Source of the DNA: Microcebus murinus
Lineage: Eukaryota; Chordata; Mammalia; Primates; Cheirogaleidae
Direction: 5' to 3'
Assembly: GCF_040939455.1 (NCBI RefSeq)
Contig: NC_134129.1
Span: forward strand, 17,643,501-17,707,500
DNA length: 64,000 nucleotides
Part shown: one piece after another, positions 1 through 61,122 of the stretch
Layout: each line of letters opens with the position of its first letter
Numbering within the stretch: position 1 is the stretch's first letter
Position numbers and translations under genes: made by a program
Notes under the pieces: generated by a model
What the model was told of the DNA's origin: nothing
What the model saw: the letters and a program-made list of their open reading frames with translations, nothing else
Database searches by the model: none

Positions 1-454
1 GTATCCGGGGCCTACCGACAAGTGGCCACGCCAGAGTGGAGTTATCTATTTGCCTTTCCAGATTTCCTTCCTTTGGGGAACTATGCTGTCCCCAATTCAT
101 GTGGTTTGGGTGCGGTTGACAGTAACCCTGGGGAGGGGTGGTCACGTGTCCCAGCTGTGGCCAGTCTGAGCAGTCCCTGCACCCAACCAGGAGACTGGTT
201 CAGGGCTTAGTGCGTGACTCAAGCTGACTCAAGCCTGCTCCTTCTCTGCTTGCATTTAGGAAAGGAGGTGCTCTTTCTTTCTGGTTCTTTTTTTTTTTTT
301 TTCTTTTGCTGCTAGAGTGGTATAACCCTGAGGTCTGGGTGTCCATTTCTCTCTGCTCCTTGGGGTTAGCTGTTTGCAGCAGGAGAGAAAGATGCCATGC
401 GCAGTAAGAGGTAGCATTGAGTGTTGGTGAAAGCACACACAGCATCATCTAGAA

Positions 455-767
455 CAGTGGTCCTCAAACCTTTTATTTATTTTTTTTCTTTTTCTATTTC
501 TTTAATTATTATTTTTTTTCATTTTGCTTTTCTTCCTTTTCACCAGGGTGTGTTGGTATCAAACCTTTTAAACAGGGGGCCGGGTCACTGTCCCTCAGAC
601 CGCTGGAGGGCCGTTGGAGAGTTGGGGCACATTCCACACATGCGCACTGTGGGACCGGGACCAGTCGGCTGCTAAGCAGGACAGGCAGCGGTGGCAAAAA
701 CATGGGTGGCCCGGATAAATGTCCTCCCTAGAATGTGACCCTCAGGCCGTAGTTTGAGGACAGCCTG
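455..767 (+). mobile_element. hAT-type MITE, copy 1 (with internal insertion)
   Basis: Ends cagtggtcctcaaac and gtttgaggacagcctg are inverted repeats. Flanks atctagaa and gtctagac form an 8-bp target duplication with TCTAGA core, typical of Charlie-type hAT elements. About 90 bp of T-rich sequence interrupts it between two copies of tcaaaccttttа-like sequence (466 and 558). Confidence 0.75.
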
Positions 768-1740
768 GTCTAGACCAGCATCTTAGGGTTCCTGGGTTGT
801 GTGTGAGCCAGAACATCCCTTTGGTTGTTGTTGTTTGCTGGGATGGAGCTATTTGCATATGAAAGAACCTTGCCTAAGGATATGGAGTCTTTTCGCAAGA
901 GGAGTATTTTTGTCTGGGATTGGATTCCTGATGGCCATTGTCCATCCATCTGCCCTTTGGCCCAGCCCACCATCTCTTGGGCCTTCATGCTTACTTGGTG
1001 TCTGAACCATGCCTGGAGGCCTTAGACCCCTGGGGACTCTGCACCGAGATTCAGCTTGCTCTTTCCCTTTTAGGTCAGTAAGCCCTGACCTGGTGAGAGG
1101 GGGTGCCACACCCCAGCCCTCCTTGTCACCCCCTTCCCCCGTGGCACAGCCCACGCAAGTGGAACTGGGTGGATTGTCCCTTGAAGCGGGACATTGGAGA
1201 AATCTGTTCTTCCCAGACAACAGAACAGTGACTCACCAACCTCCTTAAGACTCTCGAGTGCTGAACTCCTCTGGCCTCCGACGCCCTCTGGGACCTCGGC
1301 CAGTTGAGGCCGAGGCCTTGCTTGCCTCTTATCCCGTTTCCTTGGCGACCAGCCTTTCTGATCAGCAGTCCTCTTATGAGCTCTCAGCTCCCCTCCCCTG
1401 AGATTCTGGACTTCCATCCTTCTCCTGGCTTCCTTCCCACGTTTTCCGGCAGCCCTGAGAGCATCGCTCCATTGTGAATCTACTCTCCCACACCCGGCCC
1501 CCTCCTCCCGGCAGCCCCTCCTGGCTTCTGCTGCTGCCCTGCCCTGACTTTTCTGCCCTCCTGCAAAATCCCTGTCTCCTCTAGGGTTCCAGCCATCCAT
1601 GCAAACATCCTTCGGCTCTTTCCTTTTGCCACCAGCCTCTTGCTTATTCTCCTTGATTGACTCACCTGGTTCATACCCTTTTCTCCCAGCTGTCTCACCT
1701 CTGTGTTCTTGTATCCGGCTAACTTGGTATGTTTGCAGTA

Positions 1741-2315
1741 CCGCATTTAAATATAACACCCTGTCTTATATTTATTTTTCCTCCAGAAGACACCCCAGGG
1801 CTTATTTTCAGGGGATGTGTAATTTTTTTTTTTTTTTAAGTACGGTGCAACCATCTACATTGATTCAAATAGAGTGAAGTCGTCTTCTTCTGGAACATCA
1901 TCCTCACTTTCCAAACCCCGAATCCCATCCTGAATGTCTTGCGACTCTATTTCCTTTGGAACCATCAGCCCCGATCTCTCCTGTGGAGCACTAGAGCTCT
2001 CACGGGGCGGATGAGAAGGGCTGCTCATGTTCTTTCCCGCTCCGCGACGACACGCATGGGTTGTGCAGATGTGCTGCGCAGCCACGCCCATCACTAGGGC
2101 TTATTTACATAGCCACACCCACCACTAGGGCTTTTTTTATAGCCACGCCCATCACTAGGGCTGATTTTCATAGCCATGCCCACCACTAGGGCTGATTTTC
2201 ATAGCCACGCCCATCACTAGGGCTTATTCTCGGGGTAGGGCTTCTATTGCGCACATGCTTAGAAATCCTGCTAGGGCTTATTTGATGGGTAGGGCTTATT
2301 TTCAGGGAAACATGG
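1741..2315 (-). mobile_element. Probable mariner/pogo-like DNA transposon remnant
   Basis: Bounded by TA on both sides (1739-1740, 2316-2317). Ends CCGCATTT and, reversed, CCATGTTT are degenerate inverted repeats. Both ends carry agggcttattttcaggg motifs. The minus strand holds an acidic peptide remnant (VPEEDDFTLFES, stop near 1855) that could be the transposase C-terminus. Superfamily is inferred from the TA flanks. Confidence 0.55.
2080..2232. repeat. 31-bp tandem repeat, five units, inside the DNA transposon
   Basis: The motif agccacgcccatcactaggg recurs at about 2080, 2111, 2141, 2172 and 2203, with spacings of 30-31 bp. Confidence 0.9.
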
Positions 2316-2749
2316 TACTTATGCAGCTGCCCTGGTGATAGTTAACGGGACTAGTTAGTTGTGGCAGGAGTGGAAAGGAAAAGGGACTTAACAAAAGAGA
2401 TTACCTGTGATCGGGACTTTGAATAATGTGTAGGATTTCAACAGGTGGATAAAAAGGGACAAGCCTTCCTTGCAGAGAGAACAACTCAAGCAAAGGCCTG
2501 GAGATATAAAAAGGCCCCGTCTTGAGCCCAGAGAAACAAGTGGTAGGAGAGGAAGAGAGAACCCAGACTGGATTGGAAAATGATTATATTTATTTCAATT
2601 AAGGAATGACCCTAAGGAGGGTCCAAGTGGAAGAAATGGAGGGAAAGAGCAACCTTTATTGTAAAAGGGTGAGGGGTAAATGACAAGATTAAAACTATGT
2701 TGGAGTGTTTGTAAAACAGAGGGAGTAGTAAAGTAGATCAAGAACATTC

Positions 2750-3077
2750 GGCCGGGCGCGGTGCCTCACGCCTGTCATCCTAGCCCTCTGGGAGGCCGAG
2801 GCGGGAGGATCGCTCAAGGTCAGGAGTTCGAGACCAGCCTGAGCAAGAGCGAGACCCCGTCTCTACTATAAATACAAAGAAATGAATTGGCCAACTAAAA
2901 ATATACAGAAAAAATGAGCCGGGCATGGTGGCGCATGCCTGTAGTCCCAGCTACTCGGGAGGCTGAGGCAGGAGGATTGTTTGAGCCCAGGAGTTTGAGG
3001 TTGCTGTGAGTGAGGCTGACGCCACGGCACTCTAGCCCGGGCAACACAGTGAGACTCTGTTTCAAAAAAAAGAAAAA
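2750..3077 (+). mobile_element. Alu-type SINE (lemur-type)
   Basis: Head ggccgggcgcggtg, both arms, the ggccaactaaaaatat core, A tail. Confidence 0.9.
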
Positions 3078-3582
3078 CAGCTACGTATTAGATATGAATC
3101 AAATTACTTGGCCTTTTAATTACCTTATGAATAAAGAGTAAGATAACTATGTACTTCATGATAGTAAAAATGACTTACATTATATAAGCTTCAGATGTTG
3201 CCCCAAATCTTTTTTATAGAATACTCCAACTCTGCGAGGTGTTAACAAGGTTCAAGGGAAACAGAATGAGGTGTATGATCCAGCAAGGTTGGGGAACGCT
3301 GCATTCTGTATGATTCACAGAGTCTATTCACATATTAAAGGCTCTGCGAAATGCAAACAAGAAACCAGTTTAACGTGGCTCAACCCAGCTCTCCCCAAAT
3401 ATATTTCTCCCTTCGTTCATTTCATTTATTCATTCAATAAGCTTGCAATAAATGCATGCTGTGATGGTATGTTTTGGACACTTTGCTGGTTGCTAGTCCT
3501 ACAGTATAGAATAGAGTCAGCCTACATTCCTGCACTTACCAGATTAAGGCCTGGTATAAGCAGGTGTAATCATCTCACAGGT

Positions 3583-3921
3583 CCTATTATTATTATTATT
3601 ATTTGGAGACAGAGTCTTACTCGGTTGCTCGGACTAGAGTGCCGTGGCATCAGCCTAGCTCACAGCAACCTCCAACTCCTGGGCCCAAGCGATCCTCCTG
3701 CCTCAGCCTCTTGAGTAGCTTGGACTACAGGCATGCACCACCATGCCCGGTTAATTTTTTCTATATATTTTTAGTTGGCCAATTAATTTTCTTTCTATTT
3801 TTAGTAGAGACGGGGTCTCGCTCTTGCTCAGGCTGGTCTCGAACTCCTGACCTTGAGTGATCCTCCCTTCTTGGCCTCCCCGGAGTGCTAGGATGACAGG
3901 CATGAGCCACCACACCTGGCC
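3583..3921 (-). mobile_element. Alu-type SINE
   Basis: TTA-rich tail, gagacagagtctta, agttggccaattaa core, ends cctggcc. Confidence 0.9.
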
Positions 3922-4109
3922 AGGTCCCAGTATTCTGAGCAGCATGGTTTGGGAAGCCTTGGATTAAACCGTTTAGATATTCCTTTCTGTGTGCAGGAAT
4001 GGAATGGTGTGGACTGATTGCTTGCCGGCCTGTCTCTCTGGCTTCATGCCTCTGTGTTATATCAATACACCCACCTCGTCACAAAATATTTCCTGCACCT
4101 CCTGCTCGG

Positions 4110-4255
4110 GCATGGACCGAGGTGATGATGACAACGTAACTTTCAGGTCTGGGAAGTTGGTGACTCATTCGTGGTCACCCAGCTAGCTAGTGGCAGAACT
4201 AGAGCCAGAACCCAGCTCATCTGGCCCTGGGTTCTGTGCTCATCCCGTTCTTTCT
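4110..4255 (-). mobile_element. MIR-like SINE fragment
   Basis: The motif cacccagctagctagtggcagaac is typical of antisense MIR. Confidence 0.55.
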
Positions 4256-4477
4256 GAGAAGGGACAATTTGAAATGCCTGAAAAAAAATTAAGTAGACTC
4301 AACAGCTTGAGTGTGACATGATAGACTATGCCAATGTAATCAATAATAGCAGGGCTGATTTAAATATGGTCACCATCACTGTTGTCACTAATGTTGAATA
4401 ATTACTATGATTTGTGTACCATGATAAGTACTTAATTAATCAAGTTTTTAATTAATTAATTTTTAAATTAATTAATT

Positions 4478-4802
4478 AATTTTTTTGAGACAGAGTCTCA
4501 ATCTGTCGCCCAGGCTAGAGTGCCGTGGCCTCAGCCTCACTCACAGCAACCTCAAACTCCCTGCCTCAAGCGATCCTCCTGCCTCAGCCTCCCGAGTAGC
4601 TGGGACTACAGGCATGCACCACCATGCCTGGCTAATTTTTTCTATGTATTTTTAGTTGGCCAATTAATTTCTTTCTATTTTTTTAGTAGAGACGGCGTCT
4701 CACTCTTGCTCAGGCTGGTCTTGAACTCCTGACCTCGAGCGATCCTCCCACCTCGGCCTCCCAGAGTGCTGGGATTACAGGCGTGAGCCACCGCACCCAG
4801 CC
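4478..4802 (-). mobile_element. Alu-type SINE
   Basis: Full-length antisense copy preceded by TTAA-rich tail. Confidence 0.9.
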
Positions 4803-4809
4803 CTTATTT

Positions 4810-4968
4810 AATTTTTACGACAAGTCTGTGAAGTAGTAATTATCACCCTGTTTTGTAAGCAAGGAAGCAAGTGCAGAGAGGTGAGTAATGAGTCCATGTT
4901 TACATAGCTAGCAAGGAGCAGAGCCTGGCTTCTATTCTGTCTGGAGAGTCCAAGCTCTTAACTGGGTT
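4810..4968 (-). mobile_element. MIR-like SINE fragment
   Basis: Weak antisense MIR similarity (gcagagaggtgagtaatgag...tagctagcaaggagcagagc), broken by the Alu on its left. Confidence 0.5.
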
Positions 4969-5304
4969 CCTTTTATTTTTTTATTTGAGACAGAGTCTCG
5001 CTTTGTTGCCCAGGCTAGAGTGAGTGCCATAGTGTCAGCCTCGCTCACAGCAACCTCCAATTCCTGGGCTCAAGCGATCCTCCTGCCTCAGCCTCCCGAG
5101 TAGCTGGGACTACAGGCATGCGCCACCATGCCCGGCTAATTTTTTGTATATATATTAATTGTCCAATTAATTTCTTTGTATTTATAGTAGAGACGGGGGT
5201 CTCGCTCTTGCTCAGGCTGGTCTCGAACTCCTGACCTCGAGCAATCCTCCCGCCTCGGCCTCCCAGAGTGCTGGGATTACAGGCGTGAGCCACTGCGTCC
5301 AGCC
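4969..5304 (-). mobile_element. Alu-type SINE
   Basis: Full-length antisense copy, ends ccactgcgtccagcc. Confidence 0.9.
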
Positions 5305-5609
5305 AGGTGAAGTTTTTTTCTGCTTCACAACTTCATTCTCAGAATCAGTTTGTTTTTTTTCCTACTTCCATTTCACCTTGCCTGGATCCTTCCTGTTTGT
5401 AAAAGTCTGATCTCACAACGGATCTGATTTAGTCATTTATTCTATAGGTCAGGTAGCATTCATCAAATATTTAATGAGGAACTACCATGTGAAGGAACTG
5501 CTTTAGGAGCTAAGGATCCAGCTATGTTCCTCTTCTTGTGCAACTTAGAAGTTCCACAAGAAGTGGGAAGACCATACAATGTAAAAAACCCATAATCAAG
5601 AAAAATAAC

Positions 5610-5980
<371 letters not shown>

Positions 5981-6354
5981 TTAAAGTGGGATAACAGAGT
6001 GAGATTAATTGGCTGTCTATTTTAGATTGGGTAGTTAAGGGAAGGTGTTTTTGTGAAAGTGAGATCTAAGCTGAAATTTGAGTTACAAGAAGGAGCTGGC
6101 GTGAGAGAGGGAATGGGGTTGGGGGGGGAGAGAGAGAGAGAAAGAGGGAACAAGGGAGGGAGAAAGAAAGAGAGAACGCAGAACACTCTTCCAGGTAGAT
6201 GGATCATCATGTACAGAGACCCTGGACCGGGAAGAGGACTGTCGTAGTTGAATCACAAGTACTAGATGTGGTTGGAAAAGTTGGTTGTATGTTAAGGAGT
6301 TTGGATTTTAGTCATTGGAGGATTTAAGCATGGCTGACACATGGAGCAACTTAT

Positions 6355-6674
<320 letters not shown>

Positions 6675-6872
6675 TCTTCTTCCCATTTAGCCAGTAATCT
6701 ACTTTCTGCCTGTATCGATTGGCCTGTTGCTGGGACTTAGCTACTCTCCCAGCAAAACAGGCCCCAAGGCGGGATCGTTGCAAGGGATTTGGACATAATA
6801 GGAAATAAAGAAATAATATAGATGTAGAAATAATTGAGACGGAGACAAAGTGCAGTTTAAAGTGATGGGGGA

Positions 6873-7458
6873 GGCCGGACACGGTGGCTCACGTCTGTCA
6901 TCCTAGCACTCTGGGAGGCCAAGGTGGGCAGATTGCTCCAGGTCAGGAGTTCGAGACCAGCCTGAGCAAGAGCGAGACCCCGTCTCTACTATAAATAGAA
7001 AGAAATTAATTGGCCAACTAAAAATATATAGAAAAAATTAGCCGGGCATGGTGGCACATGCCTGTAGTCCCAGCTACTCGGGAGGCTGAGGCAGGAGGAT
7101 CGCTTGAGTCTGGGAATTGGAGGTTGCTGTGAGCTAGGCTGATGCCACAGCACTCACTCTAGCCCGGGTGACAGAGTGAGACTCTGTCTCAAAAAAAAAA
7201 AAGTGAATAAATAAGTAAAAAACAAAGTGATGGGGGAGTCGGGTCCTCCAGCATTCCCATGAGCTGTGAGGCCCCAAGTGAAATCCCACATCAGTATTTA
7301 TTGTTACAGCAAATAGTTGTCTTTTGTTCAAGAATTATGTGTGCAGCTCATTCATTTAGGTTTCCAGGGAAACCTTACCTCATTCTGTCTACAAGAATAG
7401 ATGGTTGTGAAATTTCTCTAAGATAAGCATATAAAGCCCTAAGTTAGAAACAGACCTA
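6873..7458 (+). repeat. Tandem duplication, unit A (Alu plus 3' flank)
   Basis: Sense Alu 6873-7202 followed by about 255 bp of flank. Repeated next door at 7459-8051 with roughly 4 percent difference in the flank by eye. The original Alu insertion has the target duplication aaagtgatgggggag (before 6873 and near 7228). Confidence 0.85.
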
Positions 7459-8051
7459 GGCCGGGCGTGGTGGCTCACACCTGTAATCCTAGCACTCTGG
7501 GAGGCCGAGGCGGCAGATTGCTCGAGGTCAGGAGCTCGAGACCAGCCTGAGCAAGAGCGAGACCCCGTCTCTACTATAAATAGAAAGAAATTAATTGGCC
7601 AACTAATATATATAGAAAAAAATTAGCCAGGCATGGTGGCGCATGCCTGTAGTCCCAGCTACTCGGGAGGCTGAGGCAGGAGGATCGCTTGAGCCCAGGA
7701 ATTGGAGGTTGCTGTGAGCTAGGCTGACGCCACAGCACTCACTCTAGCCCGGGTGACAGAGTGAGACTCTGTCTCAAAAAAAAAAAAAAAAGTAAATAAA
7801 TAAGTAAAAAACAAAGTGATGGGGGACTCAGGGGTCCTCCAGCATTCCCATGAGCTGTGAGGCCCCGAGTGAAATCCCACATCAGTATTTATTGTTACAG
7901 CAAAATAGTTGTCTTTTGTTCAAGAATTATGTGTGCAGCTCATTCGTTTAGGTTTCCAGGGGAATCTTACCTCATTCTGCCTACAAGAATAGACGGTTGT
8001 GAAATTTCTCTAAGATAAGCATGTAAAGCCCTAAGTTAGAAACAGACCTAG
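7459..8051 (+). repeat. Tandem duplication, unit B (Alu plus 3' flank)
   Basis: Starts at ggccgggcgtgg directly after gacctag and ends at the matching gacctag before ccgagcatatg. The Alu part is 7459-7791. Confidence 0.85.
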
Positions 8052-8454
8052 CCGAGCATATGAGTTAAAGATAAAATGTATAAAATGAGAACACTAATAT
8101 GCTCTAATCTACTTCTTCTAAATGCAGAGGCATGTAGTCCGGAGTGAAGGAGGAATAGCCTTGGAGTGTAGGATAGCTCCAGCCGTATGTAATCTGCTGG
8201 GCAGGCATTTTAATCAGCTTCTCCGCCAAGTGCCCAAGCCGAGCTTCTGCTTTGTGGAAAAAGCTCAAGGCAATGGCCGGCAGCAAAGAAGAAACGTTGC
8301 TTTGCAAACGTCCTCTGATAAGGCCTGTCTTTGTTGGGAGCAGCTTCTATTCTGTGAACTAACATGTCCACAGATTCCTTGAAGGCAAAGCCCTGCCAAA
8401 CTCCTGAAATCTTCCATGTCTCTTAGCCTGTTTTCCCAACAGCCTGTTCTAGAC

Positions 8455-9640
8455 ATTTGATATAAATGGAATCAATACAACTTTTGGCCTTTTATGTCTT
8501 TTATGTCTTCTTCTTCTTCTTCTTTTTTTTTTGGGACAGAGTCTTATTCTGCCCTGGCGTCAGCCTAGCTCACAGCAACCTCCAACTCCTGGGCTCAAGC
8601 GATCCTCCTGCCTCAGCCTCCTCCCGAGTAGCTGGGACTGCAGGCATGTGCCACCATGCCCGGCTATATTTTTTCTATATATTTTTAGTTGGCCAATTAA
8701 TTTATTTCTATTTTTTTAGTAGAGACAGGGTCTCGCTCTTGCTCAGGCTGGTCTTGAACTCCTGACCCTGAGCGATCCTCCTGCCTCGGCCTCCCAGAGT
8801 GTTAGGATTACAGGCGTGAGCCACTGCGCCCAGTGTGACTTCTCTTATTTAACATAATAATGTTTTCAAGGCTCATCCATGTTATACTATGTATTAGTAT
8901 TTCATTCCTCTTTATGGTGGAATAATACTCCTTTGTTTAGACACGCCACATTTTGCTTATCCATTCATCAGTTGATAGACTTCTGGGTTGTTTCCACGTT
9001 CTGGCTGTCATGAGTAGTACTGTTATGAGCATTCATGTACAAGTTTTTGTATGAATATGATTTCAATTTTCTGGGGTTTGGACCTAGAAGTAGAAATGCT
9101 GGGTCATATGAAAACTCTATATTTAACTTTTGAGGAACTACCGAACTGTTTTTCACAGCGGCTGCACCATATTACTCTTCTGCCAGCAATGTATGAGTTC
9201 TGATTTCTCCACATTTTTACTGATACTTGCTCTGTTCCTGTCTTTTTGATTATATTCATCCTAGCGTGTGTGAAGTGGTATCTTGTGGTTTTTGCTTGCG
9301 TTTCCCTAATGACTAATGCTGTTGAACATCTTTTCATGTGTTTCTTGGCCATTTGTGTATGTTCTTTGGAGAATCGTCTATTCAATTTCTCCATGTCATG
9401 GCCTTTGCCCGTTTAAAAATTGGGTTGTCTTTTTATCGTTTAGTTGTGAGTTTTCTTTGTATATTCTGGATACTAGACCCTTATCAGATATATCATTTGC
9501 AAATATGTTTTCTCATTCTATGGGTTGTCTTTTAACTTGTTTGATAATGCCCATTGACACACACATGTTTTTAAGTTGATGAAGTCCCATTTCTCTATTT
9601 TTCTTGCTTATGCTTTCAGTGTCATACTTAAGAAAACTTT
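8455..9640 (-). mobile_element. Old L1 (L1M-type), ORF2 3' part, split by an Alu
   Basis: Antisense of the ORF2 end: ataaatggaatc, ttatccattcatcagttgat, gctgcaccat and tttccctaatgactaatg are hallmark strings. Interrupted by the Alu at 8514-8833. Frames decayed. Confidence 0.85.
8514..8833 (-). mobile_element. Alu-type SINE nested in L1
   Basis: TTC-rich tail; ends ccactgcgcccag; L1 sequence continues on both sides. Confidence 0.9.
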
Positions 9641-9800
9641 TTATTATGAAAAATTTCAGACATAAATAAAAATAGGATGGTATAAGGAACCCCTAGTATC
9701 TATCACTTGGCTTCACCAGTTTTCAACTCATGGTTTTATTTTATCTGTATTCTCCTACACCTACCCTTCACCAAATAAGGGAGCAAGTATTATTTTATCT
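9641..9800 (-). mobile_element. Old L1 3' UTR-like fragment
   Basis: Similar to the stretch at 45983-46110 (aaatttcagacat...caccagttttcaac). Confidence 0.45.
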
Positions 9801-9869
9801 GTAAACTTTTTGATATATATCTCTAAAAGATAAGAACTCTTAAAAATACAATCACAATAACATTATCAT

Positions 9870-9872
<3 letters not shown>

Positions 9873-9922
<50 letters not shown>
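9873..9922. repeat. (CA)n microsatellite
   Basis: About 25 uninterrupted CA units. Confidence 0.98.
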
Positions 9923-9924
<2 letters not shown>

Positions 9925-10284
9925 GCAAACAAACCCCAAACAACCTAACACTGTCTTAATATCATCAAATCTTATTATAATTAAACAAATCTTATCAACA
10001 CACCTTAATACCATCAGTATTGACTTGGTATTTAAGTTACCACAGTTGTCCAATGTATTTCAACTGGTTGAGATGTCTCTGAGGACTTTAAATATCTACC
10101 AAATCCTCCTCAATCTCTACTTTTCTTTGTTTTTGTTTTTTGGTCAAAGAAACTTTCTCATTTGTGAAAAAAATTGGATGCAATAATGACTCGAATTCTT
10201 TATTCCTATTTTAAAAACAATAAGAAAAGAATATATAGACATTGATGAATGTTTCTTATTAAAAACAATTTAGGTTGGTTGGTC

Positions 10285-10422
10285 TAGGCTCTGCTCCACG
10301 AAGTCATTCAAGGATCAGGTTACATCTTACTAGGCTCTGCTCCACGAAGTCATTCAAGGATCAAGTTACATCTTACTAGGCTCTGCTCCACGAAGTCATT
10401 CAAGGATCAGGTTACATCTTAC
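10285..10422. repeat. 46-bp tandem repeat, three units
   Basis: Units begin taggctctgctccacgaagt at 10285, 10331 and 10377, nearly identical, about 220 bp upstream of the first coding exon. Confidence 0.95.
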
Positions 10423-10642
10423 AAAATGACGGGGTATCGAGGAGTGGGATTGAGACCGGGGAAGGAGAGGAGGTTGAGTTTCTCATCCCTGGGCATTCTC
10501 AGTCCAGGCACAGAGAGTAACATTCATCAGCTCCAGCTGGGGTGAGGGTAAACCCTATTTTGGTAATTTTTGAAATGGCAACATCCTTGGAACATTGTCA
10601 CATTTTAACTGTTTACTTTCTCATTTTTTTTTTTTTTTTTAG

Positions 10643-58918
<48,276 letters not shown>

Positions 58919-59010
58919 GTAACACCCCCCAGCACCTGTCACCCGGCCGCCCCGTTCCTTTGTGACACTCGCCCAGCAGATGAGCCATGTCCTGTTGACA
59001 CCCGCTGTCT

Positions 59011-60176
59011 GTTCTTAGCAATGTCTCGCCATTACTTTAATAATTTTTTAATGAGACAGAGGCTCACTCTGTTGCACGGGCATCAGCCTCGCTCACAGCA
59101 ACCTCAGACTCCTGGGTTCAAGGGATCCTCCTGCCTCAGCCTCCCGAGTAGCTGGGACTACAGGCATGCGCCACCACGACTGGCTCATTTTTTTCTATAT
59201 ATTTTTAGTTGGCCAATTAATTTCTTTTTATTTATAGTAGAGATGGGGGTCTCACTCTTGCTCGGGCTGGTTTCGAACTCCTGACCTCGAGCGATCCTCC
59301 CGCCTCGGCCTCCCAGAGAGCTAGGATGACAGGCGTGAGCCACCGCGCCCGGCCCCCAGTTTTTGTTCTTAGCAATGTTTCACCATTACTTTTATCTTTT
59401 ACTTTTTTTAAAATTTTTTTTAGACAGAGGCTCACTCTGTTGCACGAGCTAGAGTGAGTGCCGTGGCGTCAGCCTAGCTCACAGCAGCCTCAAACTCCTG
59501 GGCTCAAGCGATCCTCCTGCCTCAGCCTCCCGAGTAGCTGGGACTACAGGCATGCGCCACTATACCCGGCTCATATATTAGTTGGCCAATTAATTTCTTT
59601 CTATTTATAGTAGAGATGGGGGTCTCGCTCTTGCTCAGGCTGGTTTCGAACTCCTGACCTCCAGCGATCCTCCCACCTCAGCCTCCCAGAGTGCTAGGAT
59701 GACAGGTGTGAGCTGCCGCGCCCGGCCCAGCAATGTTGTATTAATACCTGGTTTTTGTTCTTAGCAATGTTTCACCATTACTTTTATTTTATTTTCTATT
59801 TTATTAAAATTTTTTTGAGACATAGTCTCACTCTGTTGCCCAGGCTAGAGTGAGTGCCGTGGCGTCAGCCTAGCTCACAGCAACCTCAAACTCCTGGGCT
59901 CAAGCGATCCTCCTGCCTCAGCCTCCCAAGTAGCTGGGACTACAGGCATGCGCCACCGTGCCTGGCTCATTTTTTTCTATATATTTTTAGTTGGCCAATT
60001 AATTTCTTTCTATTTATAGTAGAGACGGGGTCTCGCTCTTGCTCAGGCTGGTTTCGAACTCCTGACCTCCAGCGATCCTCCCACCTCAGCCTCCCAGAGT
60101 GCTAGGATTGCAGGCGTGAGCCACCGCGCCCGGCCTAATACGCAGTTTTTGTTCTTAGCAATGTTTCGCCATTACT
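59011..60176 (-). repeat. Tandem array of three antisense Alu units
   Basis: gttcttagcaatgt(c/t)tc begins each unit at 59011, 59365 and 59757, with a fourth copy at 60151. Each unit holds one Alu (59042-59354, 59408-59727, 59805-60135). Confidence 0.93.
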
Positions 60177-60239
60177 TGTAAACTTGGTAAATTTAACTTG
60201 CCCCATAACTTTTATGAAAGAAAGGTCTTTATCTAATCT

Positions 60240-60400
60240 AATAATTTACACAGTTCATATCTCCAAGCATGCTTGCATGCATTAATTATTTGATCTCCAT
60301 AAGAATCCCATGAGCTAGCTACTCCTAACAGATTTTATTACCATCACAGGTTCACAGGTAAGAAAATTAGCTCCAGGGAAGTGAAACTGCGTATCTACTA
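60240..60400 (-). mobile_element. MIR-like fragment
   Basis: Weak antisense MIR pattern (ttcacaggtaagaaaattag). Confidence 0.5.
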
Positions 60401-60559
60401 TGATAATTAGGGAAGTTAGGGTTGGCCTTGACCTTACTAAATCCCACGCTATTTTCCACCTTCCACACATCATAAACAGAAACTGCAAGAGAAATGCTTT
60501 GGTTCATTTTCTTTATCTCCAAATCACTGGGAAAACATGGAAGCCCTTGTTAACTTTTA

Positions 60560-60863
60560 TTTATTTATTTTTTTTGAGACAGTTTTGCTCTGTTGCCCAG
60601 GCTAGAGTGCAGTGGCATCATCATAGCTCACAGCAACCTCAAACTCCTGGGCTCAAGTGATCCTCCTACCTCAGCCTCCCGAGTAGCTGGGACCTCAGGC
60701 ACGCGCCACCACGCCTGGCCACTTTTTCTACTTTTTGTGGAGATGGGAGGTGGAGGGGCTCTTCCTCTTGCTCAGGCTGGTCTCAAACTCCTGACCTCAA
60801 GTGATCATTGCCCCTGTAATCCCAAAGTGCTAGAATGACAGATGTGAGCCACCGCGCCTGGCC
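60560..60863 (-). mobile_element. Old AluJ-type SINE
   Basis: gagtgcagtggcatcatcat and no lemur-type core; resembles the ancestral primate Alu. Confidence 0.85.
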
Positions 60864-61122
60864 ATGTGAACTTCTGAAAATATGAGAAAAAGAAATCTGT
60901 TACTGGTTCTAAATGATTGTGATGAAGACACTTCATTTTTTTTCTCTCACTCTTTCTCCTTCTCTCTTGCATTCTTCTTTTCCTTCTGTTTTTTTTTTCT
61001 CCACCTCTTCTTTACAAATGTGTCTATTTTCAGCATATCAGTAGCACTCTTTCTCACTGTAATTCCTGAAGGTGATTCTTTCAACAAGAAGAACGTAATT
61101 CTCGTTTGGGACTTTGCTCCAT

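Noticed and set aside
1070..1759. 229-aa minus-strand frame
   Set aside because: Arg/Gly-rich, no domain, partly overlaps the transposon remnant; chance frame in GC-rich sequence.
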